Assembly: GCA_021787985.1 (NCBI GenBank)
Contig: JAJYLG010000002.1
Location: forward strand, 1-45,078
Source: Chloroflexota bacterium
GTDB lineage: Bacteria; Chloroflexota; Dehalococcoidia; DSGV01
Direction of reading: 5' to 3'
DNA: 45,078 nucleotides
A model generated the notes under the pieces. That model made no database searches, was not told where the DNA came from, and was given only the letters and a program-made list of their open reading frames with translations. Positions 7,849 to 15,169 of the stretch are shown here, one piece after another. Numbering within the stretch: position 1 is the stretch's first letter; each line of letters opens with the position of its first letter. The position numbers and the translations under genes are program-made.

Positions 7849-7884
7849 CGGGCGAGTCCTTCATGGGCCGGAAGGGCTCGCCCG
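7849..7884 (+). terminator. Hairpin after the cupredoxin gene
   Basis: Arms 7849-7862 and 7871-7884 (CGGGCGAGTCCTTC and GAAGGGCTCGCCCG) pair over 14 bases with one G-U pair and an 8-base loop, 30 bases after the stop codon. It lacks a T run but is the obvious candidate for the transcript end. Confidence 0.45.
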
Positions 7885-7923
7885 GCCGTGCTCGCATCGG
7901 GTGAGGAGACGCGGGCCGAACGC

Positions 7924-7929
7924 TAGACT
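7924..7929 (+). promoter_or_regulatory. -10 (TAGACT) of the flippase gene
   Basis: TAGACT precedes ATG 7937 by seven bases. The intervening GGAGGTC looks like a Shine-Dalgarno site but is only two bases from the ATG and would not be transcribed if initiation is at the normal distance. Confidence 0.4.
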
Positions 7930-7936
7930 GGAGGTC

Positions 7937-9352
7937 ATGGCACAGCCCGCCGCCGGCGCAGGTCCCCAGCCCGCGCCCATTGCCGTCGCGCCGCCTGTCG
8001 CAGCGCCCGCGGGCCGCGGCGTGCACTTCGGCCGCGCGGCGTTCACCGCGGTGATCGCCCGCGGGGCCATCTACGTCTCGGCCGCGCTCTCCTCGATCGT
8101 CGTCGCGCGCGCGCTCGGTCCGTCCGGGAAGGGCGTCTTCACCCTCGCGATCACGCTGGGCAGCCTCTTCCCGCTGCTCTTCGACCTGGGGCTCTCGTTC
8201 GCGGCGGTGCGCGCCGTGCAGGAGCGGCGCGGCGAGCCGAGGCTCGTCTTCGGCACGGCGCTGGCGGCGTACGCGGGGCTCGGGCTGGCCGGCGAAGCGC
8301 TGCTGCTGCTCGCCGGGGTGACGCTGGGCGGCTCCGTGCTGCGGGGGATGACGGCGCCGGTGCTGGCGGCCACCGCCGTCGGCTGCGTCGGGGCGTACCT
8401 GTCGATCTACCTGACGTGGGCACTGGTCGCCCTCAACCAGGCCGAGCGCGCGAACCTGGCGGGCGCGCTGGGCGCAATGCTGCTGGTGCCGCTGCTCGGC
8501 GCCGGCTTCGTGGTGCTGGGGGCGACGCCCGCGGTGGCGGTCGTCGCGTGGACGGTCTCCGCGGCGGCGCCGGTGGCCATCCTGGGGTGGCTCACCGCCC
8601 GCGCGGTCGGCTGGCGGCTGCGCTTCTCGATCGCCTCGCTGCGCGGGCAGATGCACCTCGCCGGCGGGCCGTGGGTCTACCTGCTGCTGGTGGCGCTCAC
8701 CGATCGGCAGACGACCCTGGTGGTGAACGCCGTGAAGGGATCCGGCCGGCTGGGCGTCTACAGCGTGGCGCAGGGCTTCGGCGAGATGCTCTGGCAGCTT
8801 TCCTTCGCCGTGGGCGCGATGCTCTTCTCCAAGCTCTCCAGGCTCGATCAAGGGCGCCGCGCCGAGTACGCGGCGGCGGTCACGCGCTATGCCGTGGCGC
8901 TGGCCGTGCCGGGCGCCGTCGTGGCCTGCCTCGTCGCTCGGCCGCTCATCCGCCTCCTCTACGGTGCGGACTACGCCGGCGCGGTGACCCCGTTCTACTG
9001 GCTGGCGCCCGGGATCGTCGCCTACACCGTCGCGCGGCTGCTCGCGCCCGACCTGCTCGTGCGCGACCGCGCACGAGGGCTGGCGGCCGCGCTCGCCGGC
9101 TCGTTCGTCTTGGCGCTGGCGCTCAAGGTCTGGTGGACGGCCCGGTGGGGGATCGGCGGCGCCGCGGCCGCCACCACCGTCGGCTACCTGGTCACGGCCG
9201 TCGCCGTGCTCTATCTCTTCGGCCGCCACACCGGCATCCACCCGTGGCGGGCGCTGGTGGTGCGCGGCGAGGACGTGCGCGCCGCCCGTGAGCGGCTCTC
9301 GTGGGCGCACCTGCGCGCCCTCGTGCTGCCGGGGAGCGACCATGGCGCGTAA
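7937..9352 (+). CDS. Polysaccharide/lipid-linked oligosaccharide flippase (Wzx/MATE-like)
   Basis: A 471-residue polytopic membrane protein with about 12-14 helices. It starts with the conserved arrangement of O-antigen flippases (GAIYVSAALSSIVVARALGPSGKGVFTLAITLG), including the G-P-x-G-x-G-x-F pattern of the RfbX/MurJ-like family, and has the mid-protein GVYSVAQGFGEMLWQL region. It would translocate undecaprenyl-linked glycans to the outer face. Its 3' end overlaps the glycosyltransferase gene by 11 bases, suggesting coupling and a shared pathway. ATG 7937 is chosen over GTG 7901 because of the -10 element just upstream. Confidence 0.85.
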   Translation: MAQPAAGAGPQPAPIAVAPPVAAPAGRGVHFGRAAFTAVIARGAIYVSAALSSIVVARALGPSGKGVFTLAITLGSLFPLLFDLGLSFAAVRAVQERRGEPRLVFGTALAAYAGLGLAGEALLLLAGVTLGGSVLRGMTAPVLAATAVGCVGAYLSIYLTWALVALNQAERANLAGALGAMLLVPLLGAGFVVLGATPAVAVVAWTVSAAAPVAILGWLTARAVGWRLRFSIASLRGQMHLAGGPWVYLLLVALTDRQTTLVVNAVKGSGRLGVYSVAQGFGEMLWQLSFAVGAMLFSKLSRLDQGRRAEYAAAVTRYAVALAVPGAVVACLVARPLIRLLYGADYAGAVTPFYWLAPGIVAYTVARLLAPDLLVRDRARGLAAALAGSFVLALALKVWWTARWGIGGAAAATTVGYLVTAVAVLYLFGRHTGIHPWRALVVRGEDVRAARERLSWAHLRALVLPGSDHGA

Positions 9353-11243
9353 GCGCAGGCGAGGGCCCGTCCTGCCGAAGCGCGTGCCATCCGCGGGCGG
9401 CGGGCGTGAGCGGCCGAGCGAGGCGCGGCGGCAACCACGGCAAGGGGCGTCGGCGGGCGAGACCGATGTTCGCCGCCGGCTTGCCGCGGGCGTGCGCGCC
9501 GCCTGGCGGAGGCGAACGGCGGTGCTGCTGCCGGGGCTGCCGCCGCGCTGGCGACTGGCGCTGGCCGGCGGCGTCTCGCTGGCCGTCTACGCCCAGTACC
9601 TGGCGCTGCTGAGCCTCTTCGACCACCAGCGGCCGGCGGACTTCGCCCTGCCCATCGCCTACTTCCTGAACGACCACGGGCGCTTCAGCGCGGCGCTGGT
9701 CTGGTGGCTGGTCGGCACGAGCGTCGTGCTGGTGTGGGCGCTGGCCGTCGCCGTCCAGGCGGCGCTGGAGAAGGCGGACCGCGTGGCGTGGGCGATCGGC
9801 GGGGGCGTCGCGGCGGCTGCCTTCCTCGTCCTGCTGTTCGTCTACCCGCCGTTCAGCCGCGACCTCTTCCTCTACGTCGTCCAGGCCCGTGACCTCGCTC
9901 TGCACGGAGCGAGCCCGTATCGTGTCCCGCTCGACCGGTTCGGCGACCCGCTCGTCGCATTCGTTACGCCCAACCAGCGGCACGGTTGGTCGTTCTATGG
10001 GCCGCTGTGGTATGCGCTCGCCTGGCCGGTGGGCCGCTGGAGCGCTGACGGCCTCCTGGCGCCCGCCATCGCGCTGAAGGCGATCGACGGTGTCTTCGTG
10101 CCGCTTACCGGGCTGGCCGCCGCCTGGGCCGTGCGGGCCGTCCGGCCGCGATGGGCGCTGGCCGCGTTCGTCGCCGCGGCGTGGAACCCGCTGGCGCTGC
10201 TGGAGTTCGTCGCGAGCGGCCACAACGACGCGCTCATGCTCTTCCTGGTCGCCCTGGCCGTCGGCTTCGCCCTGCGCGGCCGCTGGAGCTGGACGTTCGT
10301 GATGCTCTCGGCCTCGGTGCTGGCGAAGTACGTGAGCGTGGTGCTCGCGCCGGTCGTGCTGCTGTGGGCGTGGCGGGAGACACCGGGCGCCTTGCCGGCC
10401 CCGCTGCCCTCGACGTGGGCTGAAGCGAGCCTGGTGATACGGACAGCCGGGCACCGGCTTTGGACCGCGCTGCGAAGGCCCGTTGGCGCAGCGCGGGCGA
10501 TGCTGGACTGGCCCGGCCTGCGGCCGGCGCTGGCGGCCATGGGGTGGCTGGGGCTGTCCGCTGTCCTGTTGGGCGCGCTTTTCTTCAGACCGACGTCCGG
10601 CGGGGCACTGCCGTCTGCCGCCGTCGGCGCGGTCAATGTGTTCCAGTCGTCGCCGCGTGCGGTGCTGACCGCGCTGCTTGAGATCAACCTGCCGTCGGCC
10701 GAAGCTGCCCGCACCATTCGAGTTCTCGGGCTGGTGGCATTCGCGGCCGGGTACGTCTGGGCCCTTTGGCGCCTGCGGCAGGAGCGATTCGCCTGGCTTG
10801 CAGCGGTGCCGGCGGTCATGTTCTGCCTGCTCGCCACTGGCCTGCGGCAGGGCGCCTGGCGCCTCATCCTTGGTGCGGGAGTCGCGCGGACGCTGACTTC
10901 GCACGAGGCGAGTGTAGAGCGCGACGGGCAAAGTGAGAAGCGAGAAGGGCGGAGTGCGCGTCGGGGCCGGCCGCTACACTCCAAGGGTGATGCGTTTCGG
11001 GCGTTCCCGGCGGCGGACGGCCGCGCGATGCTGGCCGGCCGTGCTGGTGGCGGCGGTGGTCGCGCTCGGCCTGGCTGGCTGCTCCGGCGGCGGGCGGACG
11101 GGCGTGGCGGGCGAGATGCACGGGCTGGTCGCTTACACGCGGCCCAACGGCATCTGGCTGCGCGAGATGGACACCGGCAAGGCCCGGCAGCTCGTCCCGG
11201 CGCCGCCCGGCGTGACGCTGGAGTTCCCCGCCTTCTCGCCTGA
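9342..11243 (+). CDS. GT-C type membrane glycosyltransferase (GT87/MptB-like), 3' end questionable
   Basis: Polytopic membrane enzyme that probably uses a polyprenyl-phosphate sugar. After a basic, low-complexity N-terminus of about 60 residues, helices follow, with the GT-C loop motif PPFSRDLFLYVVQARDLA and the ASPYRVP pattern, then WSFYGPLWYAL and the NPLALLEFVASGHND motif (GxHND is typical of this group). ATG 9342 has GGGAGCG upstream and overlaps the flippase stop. From about 10860 the translation becomes arginine/glycine-rich and membrane features end; the frame then runs 257 bases into the next gene. The authentic C-terminus was probably lost by truncation or a frameshift near 10860. 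Confidence 0.75.
   Translation: MARKRRRGPVLPKRVPSAGGGRERPSEARRQPRQGASAGETDVRRRLAAGVRAAWRRRTAVLLPGLPPRWRLALAGGVSLAVYAQYLALLSLFDHQRPADFALPIAYFLNDHGRFSAALVWWLVGTSVVLVWALAVAVQAALEKADRVAWAIGGGVAAAAFLVLLFVYPPFSRDLFLYVVQARDLALHGASPYRVPLDRFGDPLVAFVTPNQRHGWSFYGPLWYALAWPVGRWSADGLLAPAIALKAIDGVFVPLTGLAAAWAVRAVRPRWALAAFVAAAWNPLALLEFVASGHNDALMLFLVALAVGFALRGRWSWTFVMLSASVLAKYVSVVLAPVVLLWAWRETPGALPAPLPSTWAEASLVIRTAGHRLWTALRRPVGAARAMLDWPGLRPALAAMGWLGLSAVLLGALFFRPTSGGALPSAAVGAVNVFQSSPRAVLTALLEINLPSAEAARTIRVLGLVAFAAGYVWALWRLRQERFAWLAAVPAVMFCLLATGLRQGAWRLILGAGVARTLTSHEASVERDGQSEKREGRSARRGRPLHSKGDAFRAFPAADGRAMLAGRAGGGGGRARPGWLLRRRADGRGGRDARAGRLHAAQRHLAARDGHRQGPAARPGAARRDAGVPRLLA
10975..10980 (+). promoter_or_regulatory. 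Leaderless-type -10 (TACACT) of the PD40 lipoprotein
   Basis: TACACT is followed by six bases and then GTG 10987 (ATG 10990 follows directly). It lies inside the run-on 3' part of the upstream glycosyltransferase frame, which supports the view that that part is not real coding sequence. Confidence 0.45.
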
Positions 11244-12105
11244 TGGTCGCCGGCTCGCCTACGTGGCGACCGTGCCGCTGCTGGGCGACCTGAACGCGGA
11301 CTGGGGCTCGGACATCCACCTGGTGAACGTGGACGGCGGCGGCGACACGACCGTCTGGCGGCGAGACGCGCACGGCGTCACCGTCGACTCGCTCTCCTGG
11401 GACGCGTCCGCGAGCGCGCTGCGCTTCGGCTACTACCGCCCGCTGTTCCAGGACGGCAAGTTCACCGGCCAGCAGGCCCGCGTGATGCAGCTCGACCCGA
11501 CCGACGGGCAGACCCGGCTCCTGCTCGACGACGCCGACTACCCCGCGTTCTCGCCCGACGGCCGGTCGGTCGCCTTCCTTCGCAGCTCGGGCGGTTCGAC
11601 CGCGCTGGCGACCATCTACGTCGCGAATGCCGACGGGACGAGCGCCCGCCCTCTCCTGGCCGCCGGCGCGCCCGTGTTCGGCGCCAAGCTCTACCCGCGC
11701 TTCACGCCCGACTCACAGGCCGTGGTCTTCTCGGCCCTGGTGCCGGGCGACGGCGAGGGGACAGCGCACGCCGCTCACCCGGGCGGCCTGCCTGGCGGGC
11801 CCCTGCCTGCCGGTCAGGCAGGGGCAGGCCCGGTCGACCGGCTGGTGCGGCTGCTGCTGGGCGACGGCCGCGCCTCGGCCCATGGCGGGCCGTGGGACCT
11901 GTACCGCGCCCCTCTCGACGGCGGCACGCCGCGGCGCATGACCACGCTCGACGAGGACGAGCCGTACTTCGTCTTCGCCCCCGATGGCCACGCGTTGCTG
12001 GTCTACGGCGCCTCGGGGCTCTACGTCGGCAAGCCCGACGGCACCGGGCTGCAGAAGATCGACCCCGGCATGACCCACGGCCAGGCCGACTGGACGGTGA
12101 TGTAG
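10987..12105 (+). CDS. TolB-like PD40 beta-propeller lipoprotein
   Basis: A 372-residue exported protein: twin-basic N-terminus, hydrophobic segment and lipobox LAGC at about residues 34-37, then repeated PD40/WD40-like blades with the pattern F-S-P-D-G-R-x-x-A (FPAFSPDGRRLAYV, YPAFSPDGRSVAFL, YPRFTPDSQAVVF, YFVFAPDGHALLV). Such propellers bind other proteins or ligands at the membrane surface; no enzymatic function is implied. Between blades, positions 11783-11830 carry a strong palindrome that adds a Gly/Pro-rich loop, apparently an inserted repeat that kept the frame. Starts GTG 10987 or ATG 10990 are six and nine bases after TACACT. Confidence 0.85.
   Translation: MMRFGRSRRRTAARCWPAVLVAAVVALGLAGCSGGGRTGVAGEMHGLVAYTRPNGIWLREMDTGKARQLVPAPPGVTLEFPAFSPDGRRLAYVATVPLLGDLNADWGSDIHLVNVDGGGDTTVWRRDAHGVTVDSLSWDASASALRFGYYRPLFQDGKFTGQQARVMQLDPTDGQTRLLLDDADYPAFSPDGRSVAFLRSSGGSTALATIYVANADGTSARPLLAAGAPVFGAKLYPRFTPDSQAVVFSALVPGDGEGTAHAAHPGGLPGGPLPAGQAGAGPVDRLVRLLLGDGRASAHGGPWDLYRAPLDGGTPRRMTTLDEDEPYFVFAPDGHALLVYGASGLYVGKPDGTGLQKIDPGMTHGQADWTVM
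11799..11825. repeat. Palindromic repeat inside the PD40 gene
   Basis: GCCCCTGCCTG (11799-11809) and CAGGCAGGGGC (11815-11825) form a perfect 11-bp stem with loop CCGGT. The core GGCCTGCCTG...CCGG...CAGGCAGG recurs at 13064-13085, so this looks like a dispersed palindromic element inserted in frame in a coding sequence. Confidence 0.6.
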
Positions 12106-12215
12106 GGGAGCGTCACGTCCTTCTCCCCTCCGTCGACCGAGGAGGTGCGCTGATCGTCCGCGCGGTTGACACGCACGAACGGGAACGTTCCGGCGCGCTG
12201 ACGCACGTCGGCGCG

Positions 12216-13019
12216 GTGGAACGTGTCATGGCGGCTGTGCGGCGCCGGCCGTCCGAGCCGCTGACACTGCGCGCCATGGCCGAGATGGCCGACCTGAGCC
12301 CATTTCACTTCGACCGGGTGTTCCGCGCGGTGGCCGGCGCCGCGCCCTTCGAGTTCCAGGCGGCCGTGCGCATCGATGAGGCGAAGCGACTGCTCGTCAC
12401 CACCGACCTGAGCGTGACGGAGGTGTGCTTCGAGATGGGCTACAGCAGCCTGGGCACGTTCAGCGCGCGATTCGCACGGCTGGTGGGAGCGTCGCCGGCG
12501 TCCCTGCGCCGGATCGCCCAGCGGCCGCTGCAGGATGAGCTGCTCCGTCTGGGGCAGCTCGGACCGCTCCGTCCCGCCGCGCCGCCTGCTTACCGCCCCG
12601 ACGCGTCAGGTGGGGCGCTCGGCGTCCGCGGCGAGATCACGCTCGACCGTCCAGGCCCGACGCTCGTCTTCGTTGGCCTGTTCAGCGAGCGTATCCCGCA
12701 GGGCTGGCCAGTGGCCGGGACGATACTGCCGCGGCCCGGCCCGTTCCGCATCGTCCCCGTGCCGGACGGCCGTTACCATCTGCTGGCGGCGGCGGTTCCC
12801 TGGTTCGACGACCCGCAGCGCATGTTGCTGCCCGGTGACGCCCTGCGGGTGGGCACGGCCGGTCCAACGACGGTACACGGTGGAGGCGGCGCCAGGCGGC
12901 TCGGGGTTGCGATGCGCCCGCCCGCTCCGACCGACCCGCCGATCGTCGTCGCGCTGCCACTGCTGCTCGCGCGCCGCGTCGCCCTCATCCGCGAGAGGGC
13001 GGTCCCCGGCGCAAGATAG
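12216..13019 (+). CDS. AraC-family transcriptional regulator
   Basis: DNA-binding regulator with an N-terminal AraC double helix-turn-helix: PLTLRAMAEMADLSPFHFDRVF is the first, SVTEVCFEMGYSSLGTFSARFARLVGASP the second with the classic GYSSLGTFSARF core. The C-terminal half (VFVGLFSERIPQG, GPFRIVPVPDGRYHLLAAAVP) is a beta-rich domain seen in some actinobacterial AraC-like proteins and may bind an effector. The start is unclear: a strong AGGAGG site at 12140-12145 precedes only CTG 12150 and ATC 12153 in this frame, while GTG 12216 and ATG 12228 have no ribosome binding site. It is probably not autonomous in expression from the PD40 gene 110 bases upstream. Confidence 0.85.
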   Translation: MERVMAAVRRRPSEPLTLRAMAEMADLSPFHFDRVFRAVAGAAPFEFQAAVRIDEAKRLLVTTDLSVTEVCFEMGYSSLGTFSARFARLVGASPASLRRIAQRPLQDELLRLGQLGPLRPAAPPAYRPDASGGALGVRGEITLDRPGPTLVFVGLFSERIPQGWPVAGTILPRPGPFRIVPVPDGRYHLLAAAVPWFDDPQRMLLPGDALRVGTAGPTTVHGGGGARRLGVAMRPPAPTDPPIVVALPLLLARRVALIRERAVPGAR

Positions 13020-13040
13020 GAGAAGCGCTGCCGTCCCGGG

Positions 13041-13118
13041 GCGGTCCACAATATCCCTGCGCGGCCTGCCTGCCGGCAGGCAGGCGGCAAGCAGGCGGCG
13101 GGCAGGCCGCTGGACCGC
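13041..13118. repeat. Nested palindrome between AraC and VOC genes
   Basis: Three nested inverted repeats: GCGGTCCA (13041-13048) with TGGACCGC (13111-13118); GCGGCCTGCC (13061-13070) with GGCAGGCCGC (13101-13110); and a perfect 22-bp palindrome at 13064-13085 built from GCCTGCCTGCC and its complement. It fills the gap between the two genes and could be a terminator, a structured RNA or a palindromic mobile repeat. It shares its core with 11799-11825. Confidence 0.6.
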
Positions 13119-13139
13119 GCCGCGCGAGGAGGGCAGCCG

Positions 13140-13514
13140 ATGATCCGCAACATCCGTTACGCTACCATCTACGTCAGCGACCAGGACCGGGCGCTCGAGT
13201 TCTACGTGAGCCGGCTCGGCTTCCGCAAGCAGATGGACCAGACCTTTGAAAACGGGTTCCGCTGGCTGACCGTGGTCCCGCAGGACGAGCAGACGGGCTA
13301 CGTGCTGCTCAAGCCGATGCCCGGGAGCGCGGAGGCCGATCTCGTGGGCCGCATCGGCGGCAGCGTGATCGCCGCGGACGACATCCAGGCGACCTACCAC
13401 GAGATGGTGGCGCGCGGCGTGCAGTTCTCCGAGCCGCCCACGCGCCAGCCCTGGGGCATGCAGGCGCTCTTCGCCGACCCGGACGGCAACGGCTTCGTGC
13501 TCGTCGAGGCGTGA
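13140..13514 (+). CDS. VOC-family (glyoxalase/dioxygenase-fold) protein
   Basis: A 124-residue single-module pair of beta-alpha-beta-beta-beta units of the vicinal oxygen chelate superfamily: RYATIYVSDQDRALEFYVSRLGF at the N-terminus and the closing ALFADPDGNGFVLVE, whose glutamate is a usual metal ligand; the first-strand ligand position is a threonine/tyrosine rather than histidine, so the metal site may be partial. The protein resembles the many small VOC proteins of unknown substrate. ATG 13140 follows GAGGAGGG at 13126-13133. It is the first of three same-strand genes (VOC, BNR, MoaD-like). Confidence 0.88.
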   Translation: MIRNIRYATIYVSDQDRALEFYVSRLGFRKQMDQTFENGFRWLTVVPQDEQTGYVLLKPMPGSAEADLVGRIGGSVIAADDIQATYHEMVARGVQFSEPPTRQPWGMQALFADPDGNGFVLVEA

Positions 13515-13562
13515 GGCTAGAGCGCCGCGCCCGACCGAGGGACTCACAGGGGAGGGGCTTCG

Positions 13563-14633
13563 ATGACCACCAAGGTCCTGTTGCTTGTCGCCACCAAGAA
13601 GGGCGTGTTCATGATCGAGAGCGACCGCGGGCGCGCACGCTGGGAGGTCCGCGGGCCGTTCTGCGAGACATGGCCCATGTTCGACGCGACGTATGACCCG
13701 GCGAGCAGCGCGGTCTACGCGGCCGGAGGGAGCGAGTGGTACGGCCCCGCGGTCTGGCGCAGCACCGACCTCGGCCGGAGCTGGACGCATTCGAGCCAGG
13801 GGCTCACCTACGGGGACGAGGGGCCCGGAATCGCGACCGTCTGGAGCGTCCTGGCCGCGCACGGCGCCGTCTACGCGGGCACCGATCCGGCCGGCCTCTT
13901 TCGCAGCGACGACGGCGGCGTGACATGGCAGCACGTCACCGGCCTGCGTGAGCACCCCTCGCGCCCGAGCTGGCAGCCGGGCGCCGGCGGGCTCTGCCTG
14001 CATTCGATCGTGCCCCATCCGACCGACCGGCGGCGGATGTGGGTGGGAATCTCGGCGGTCGGGACGTTCGCGACGGCGGACGGCGGCCGCACCTGGGAGA
14101 CCCGCAATCGCGGCGTGCGGGCGGAGTTTCTGCCGGAGCGCTATCCGGAGCTCGGCCAGTGCGTGCACCGCCTGGGGCGTGCGCCCGGAGAGGCGGACCT
14201 GCTGTACCAGCAGAACCACTGTGGCGTCTACCGCAGCGGCGACGGCGGTCGCGCCTGGGCGGAGGTGAGCGACGGGCTGCCGTCGGACTTCGGGTTCGCG
14301 ATGGCGGTCCACCCTCGCGAGCCGCGGACGGTTTACGTGATACCGCTCAACGGCGACGGCCGGTTCATGCCCGACGCGGCGGCGGCTGTCTGGCGGACAC
14401 GCGACGGCGGCGACACCTGGGCGCGGCTGGACCACGGTTTGCCCCAGCGGAACGCTTACCTCGGCGTGCTGCGGCAGGCGATGGCCATCGATCCGCTCGA
14501 CCCGGCTGGCGTCTACTTCGGCACCACCACCGGGCAGCTCTTCGCCAGCGCCGATGAAGGCGAGCACTGGATGCTGGTCGCCGAGTACCTGCCGCCGGTG
14601 CGCTCGGTGGGAGCGGCGCTCATCGAGGACTGA
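13563..14633 (+). CDS. BNR/sortilin-like beta-propeller protein (exo-alpha-sialidase-like fold)
   Basis: A 356-residue cytoplasmic protein without a signal peptide. It is made of repeated blades with the BNR/Asp-box pattern S-x-D-x-G-x-T-W: RSTDLGRSWTHSS, RSDDGGVTWQHV, TADGGRTWETR, RSGDGGRAWAEV, RTRDGGDTWARL and ASADEGEHWMLV. These sequences adopt a beta-propeller; catalytic residues of true sialidases cannot be identified, so hydrolase annotation should be avoided. ATG 13563 has AGGGGAGGGG upstream. The MoaD-like gene begins two bases after its stop, an arrangement I recall from other high-GC genomes, where the role of the pair is unknown. Confidence 0.85.
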   Translation: MTTKVLLLVATKKGVFMIESDRGRARWEVRGPFCETWPMFDATYDPASSAVYAAGGSEWYGPAVWRSTDLGRSWTHSSQGLTYGDEGPGIATVWSVLAAHGAVYAGTDPAGLFRSDDGGVTWQHVTGLREHPSRPSWQPGAGGLCLHSIVPHPTDRRRMWVGISAVGTFATADGGRTWETRNRGVRAEFLPERYPELGQCVHRLGRAPGEADLLYQQNHCGVYRSGDGGRAWAEVSDGLPSDFGFAMAVHPREPRTVYVIPLNGDGRFMPDAAAAVWRTRDGGDTWARLDHGLPQRNAYLGVLRQAMAIDPLDPAGVYFGTTTGQLFASADEGEHWMLVAEYLPPVRSVGAALIED

Positions 14634-14635
14634 CC

Positions 14636-14899
14636 GTGGCGACGGTCCACCTGCCCGCCTCGCTGGTGCGGCTCTTTCCGGGCGCGGCGCAACGGGTCGA
14701 GTTGTCCGCGGAGAGCGTCCGTGAGGTGGTCAAGCAGCTCGACCAGCGCTGGCCTGGGATGTGGGAGCGGGTCTGCGACGCGGGACCAGAGATTCGCCGT
14801 CATCTGAACGTCTTCGTGGATGGTGAGCGCGCGGGTCTGGACACGCCCGTGGGTGCGGCGTCGGAGGTGCGCATCATGACGGCCGTGTCGGGCGGCTGA
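14636..14899 (+). CDS. MoaD/ThiS-like ubiquitin-fold sulfur-carrier protein
   Basis: An 87-residue beta-grasp protein ending in the diagnostic C-terminal Gly-Gly (TAVSGG). MoaD and ThiS carry sulfur as a thiocarboxylate on this terminal glycine after adenylation by an E1-like enzyme; the sequence HLNVFVDGERAG followed by EVRIMTAVSGG is typical of the MoaD/ThiS superfamily. GTG 14636 starts two bases after the BNR stop, with GAGGA in the end of that gene as ribosome binding site. No E1-like MoeB/ThiF, molybdopterin or thiamine genes are nearby, so it is probably not a standard MoaD or ThiS. Confidence 0.85.
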   Translation: MATVHLPASLVRLFPGAAQRVELSAESVREVVKQLDQRWPGMWERVCDAGPEIRRHLNVFVDGERAGLDTPVGAASEVRIMTAVSGG

Positions 14900-15169
14900 C
14901 CAGCAGCGAGCGCGTGCGCCCCTGGGAACGCGGCGGGCGCCGGAGTCGGCCCGAGGTGCGACGTGGCGCTGACCGCTCGCGCCGCCCCGGCGGTCGCGTT
15001 GCGCTGGCCAGGAGATGAAAGAGTCGTCAGCGGGGCCGGCCCTGAGCGAAGATATCGGTCACGTCGAAGGCGAGGTCGGGGAAGAGCGGGCGGGGCGTCG
15101 GGGCTCCGGGTGGTTGGAGGATCGTTGGGCAGCGGGTCGCCGGTGCGGACGGACGGCGGGAGTACTGGG
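14900..15169. other. Gap with no recognisable gene
   Basis: 270 GC-rich bases between the convergent MoaD-like and LysM-NlpC genes. Short minus-strand frames exist (for example ending at 15027) but show no family features or ribosome binding sites. No clear terminator with a T run is visible. Confidence 0.5.
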
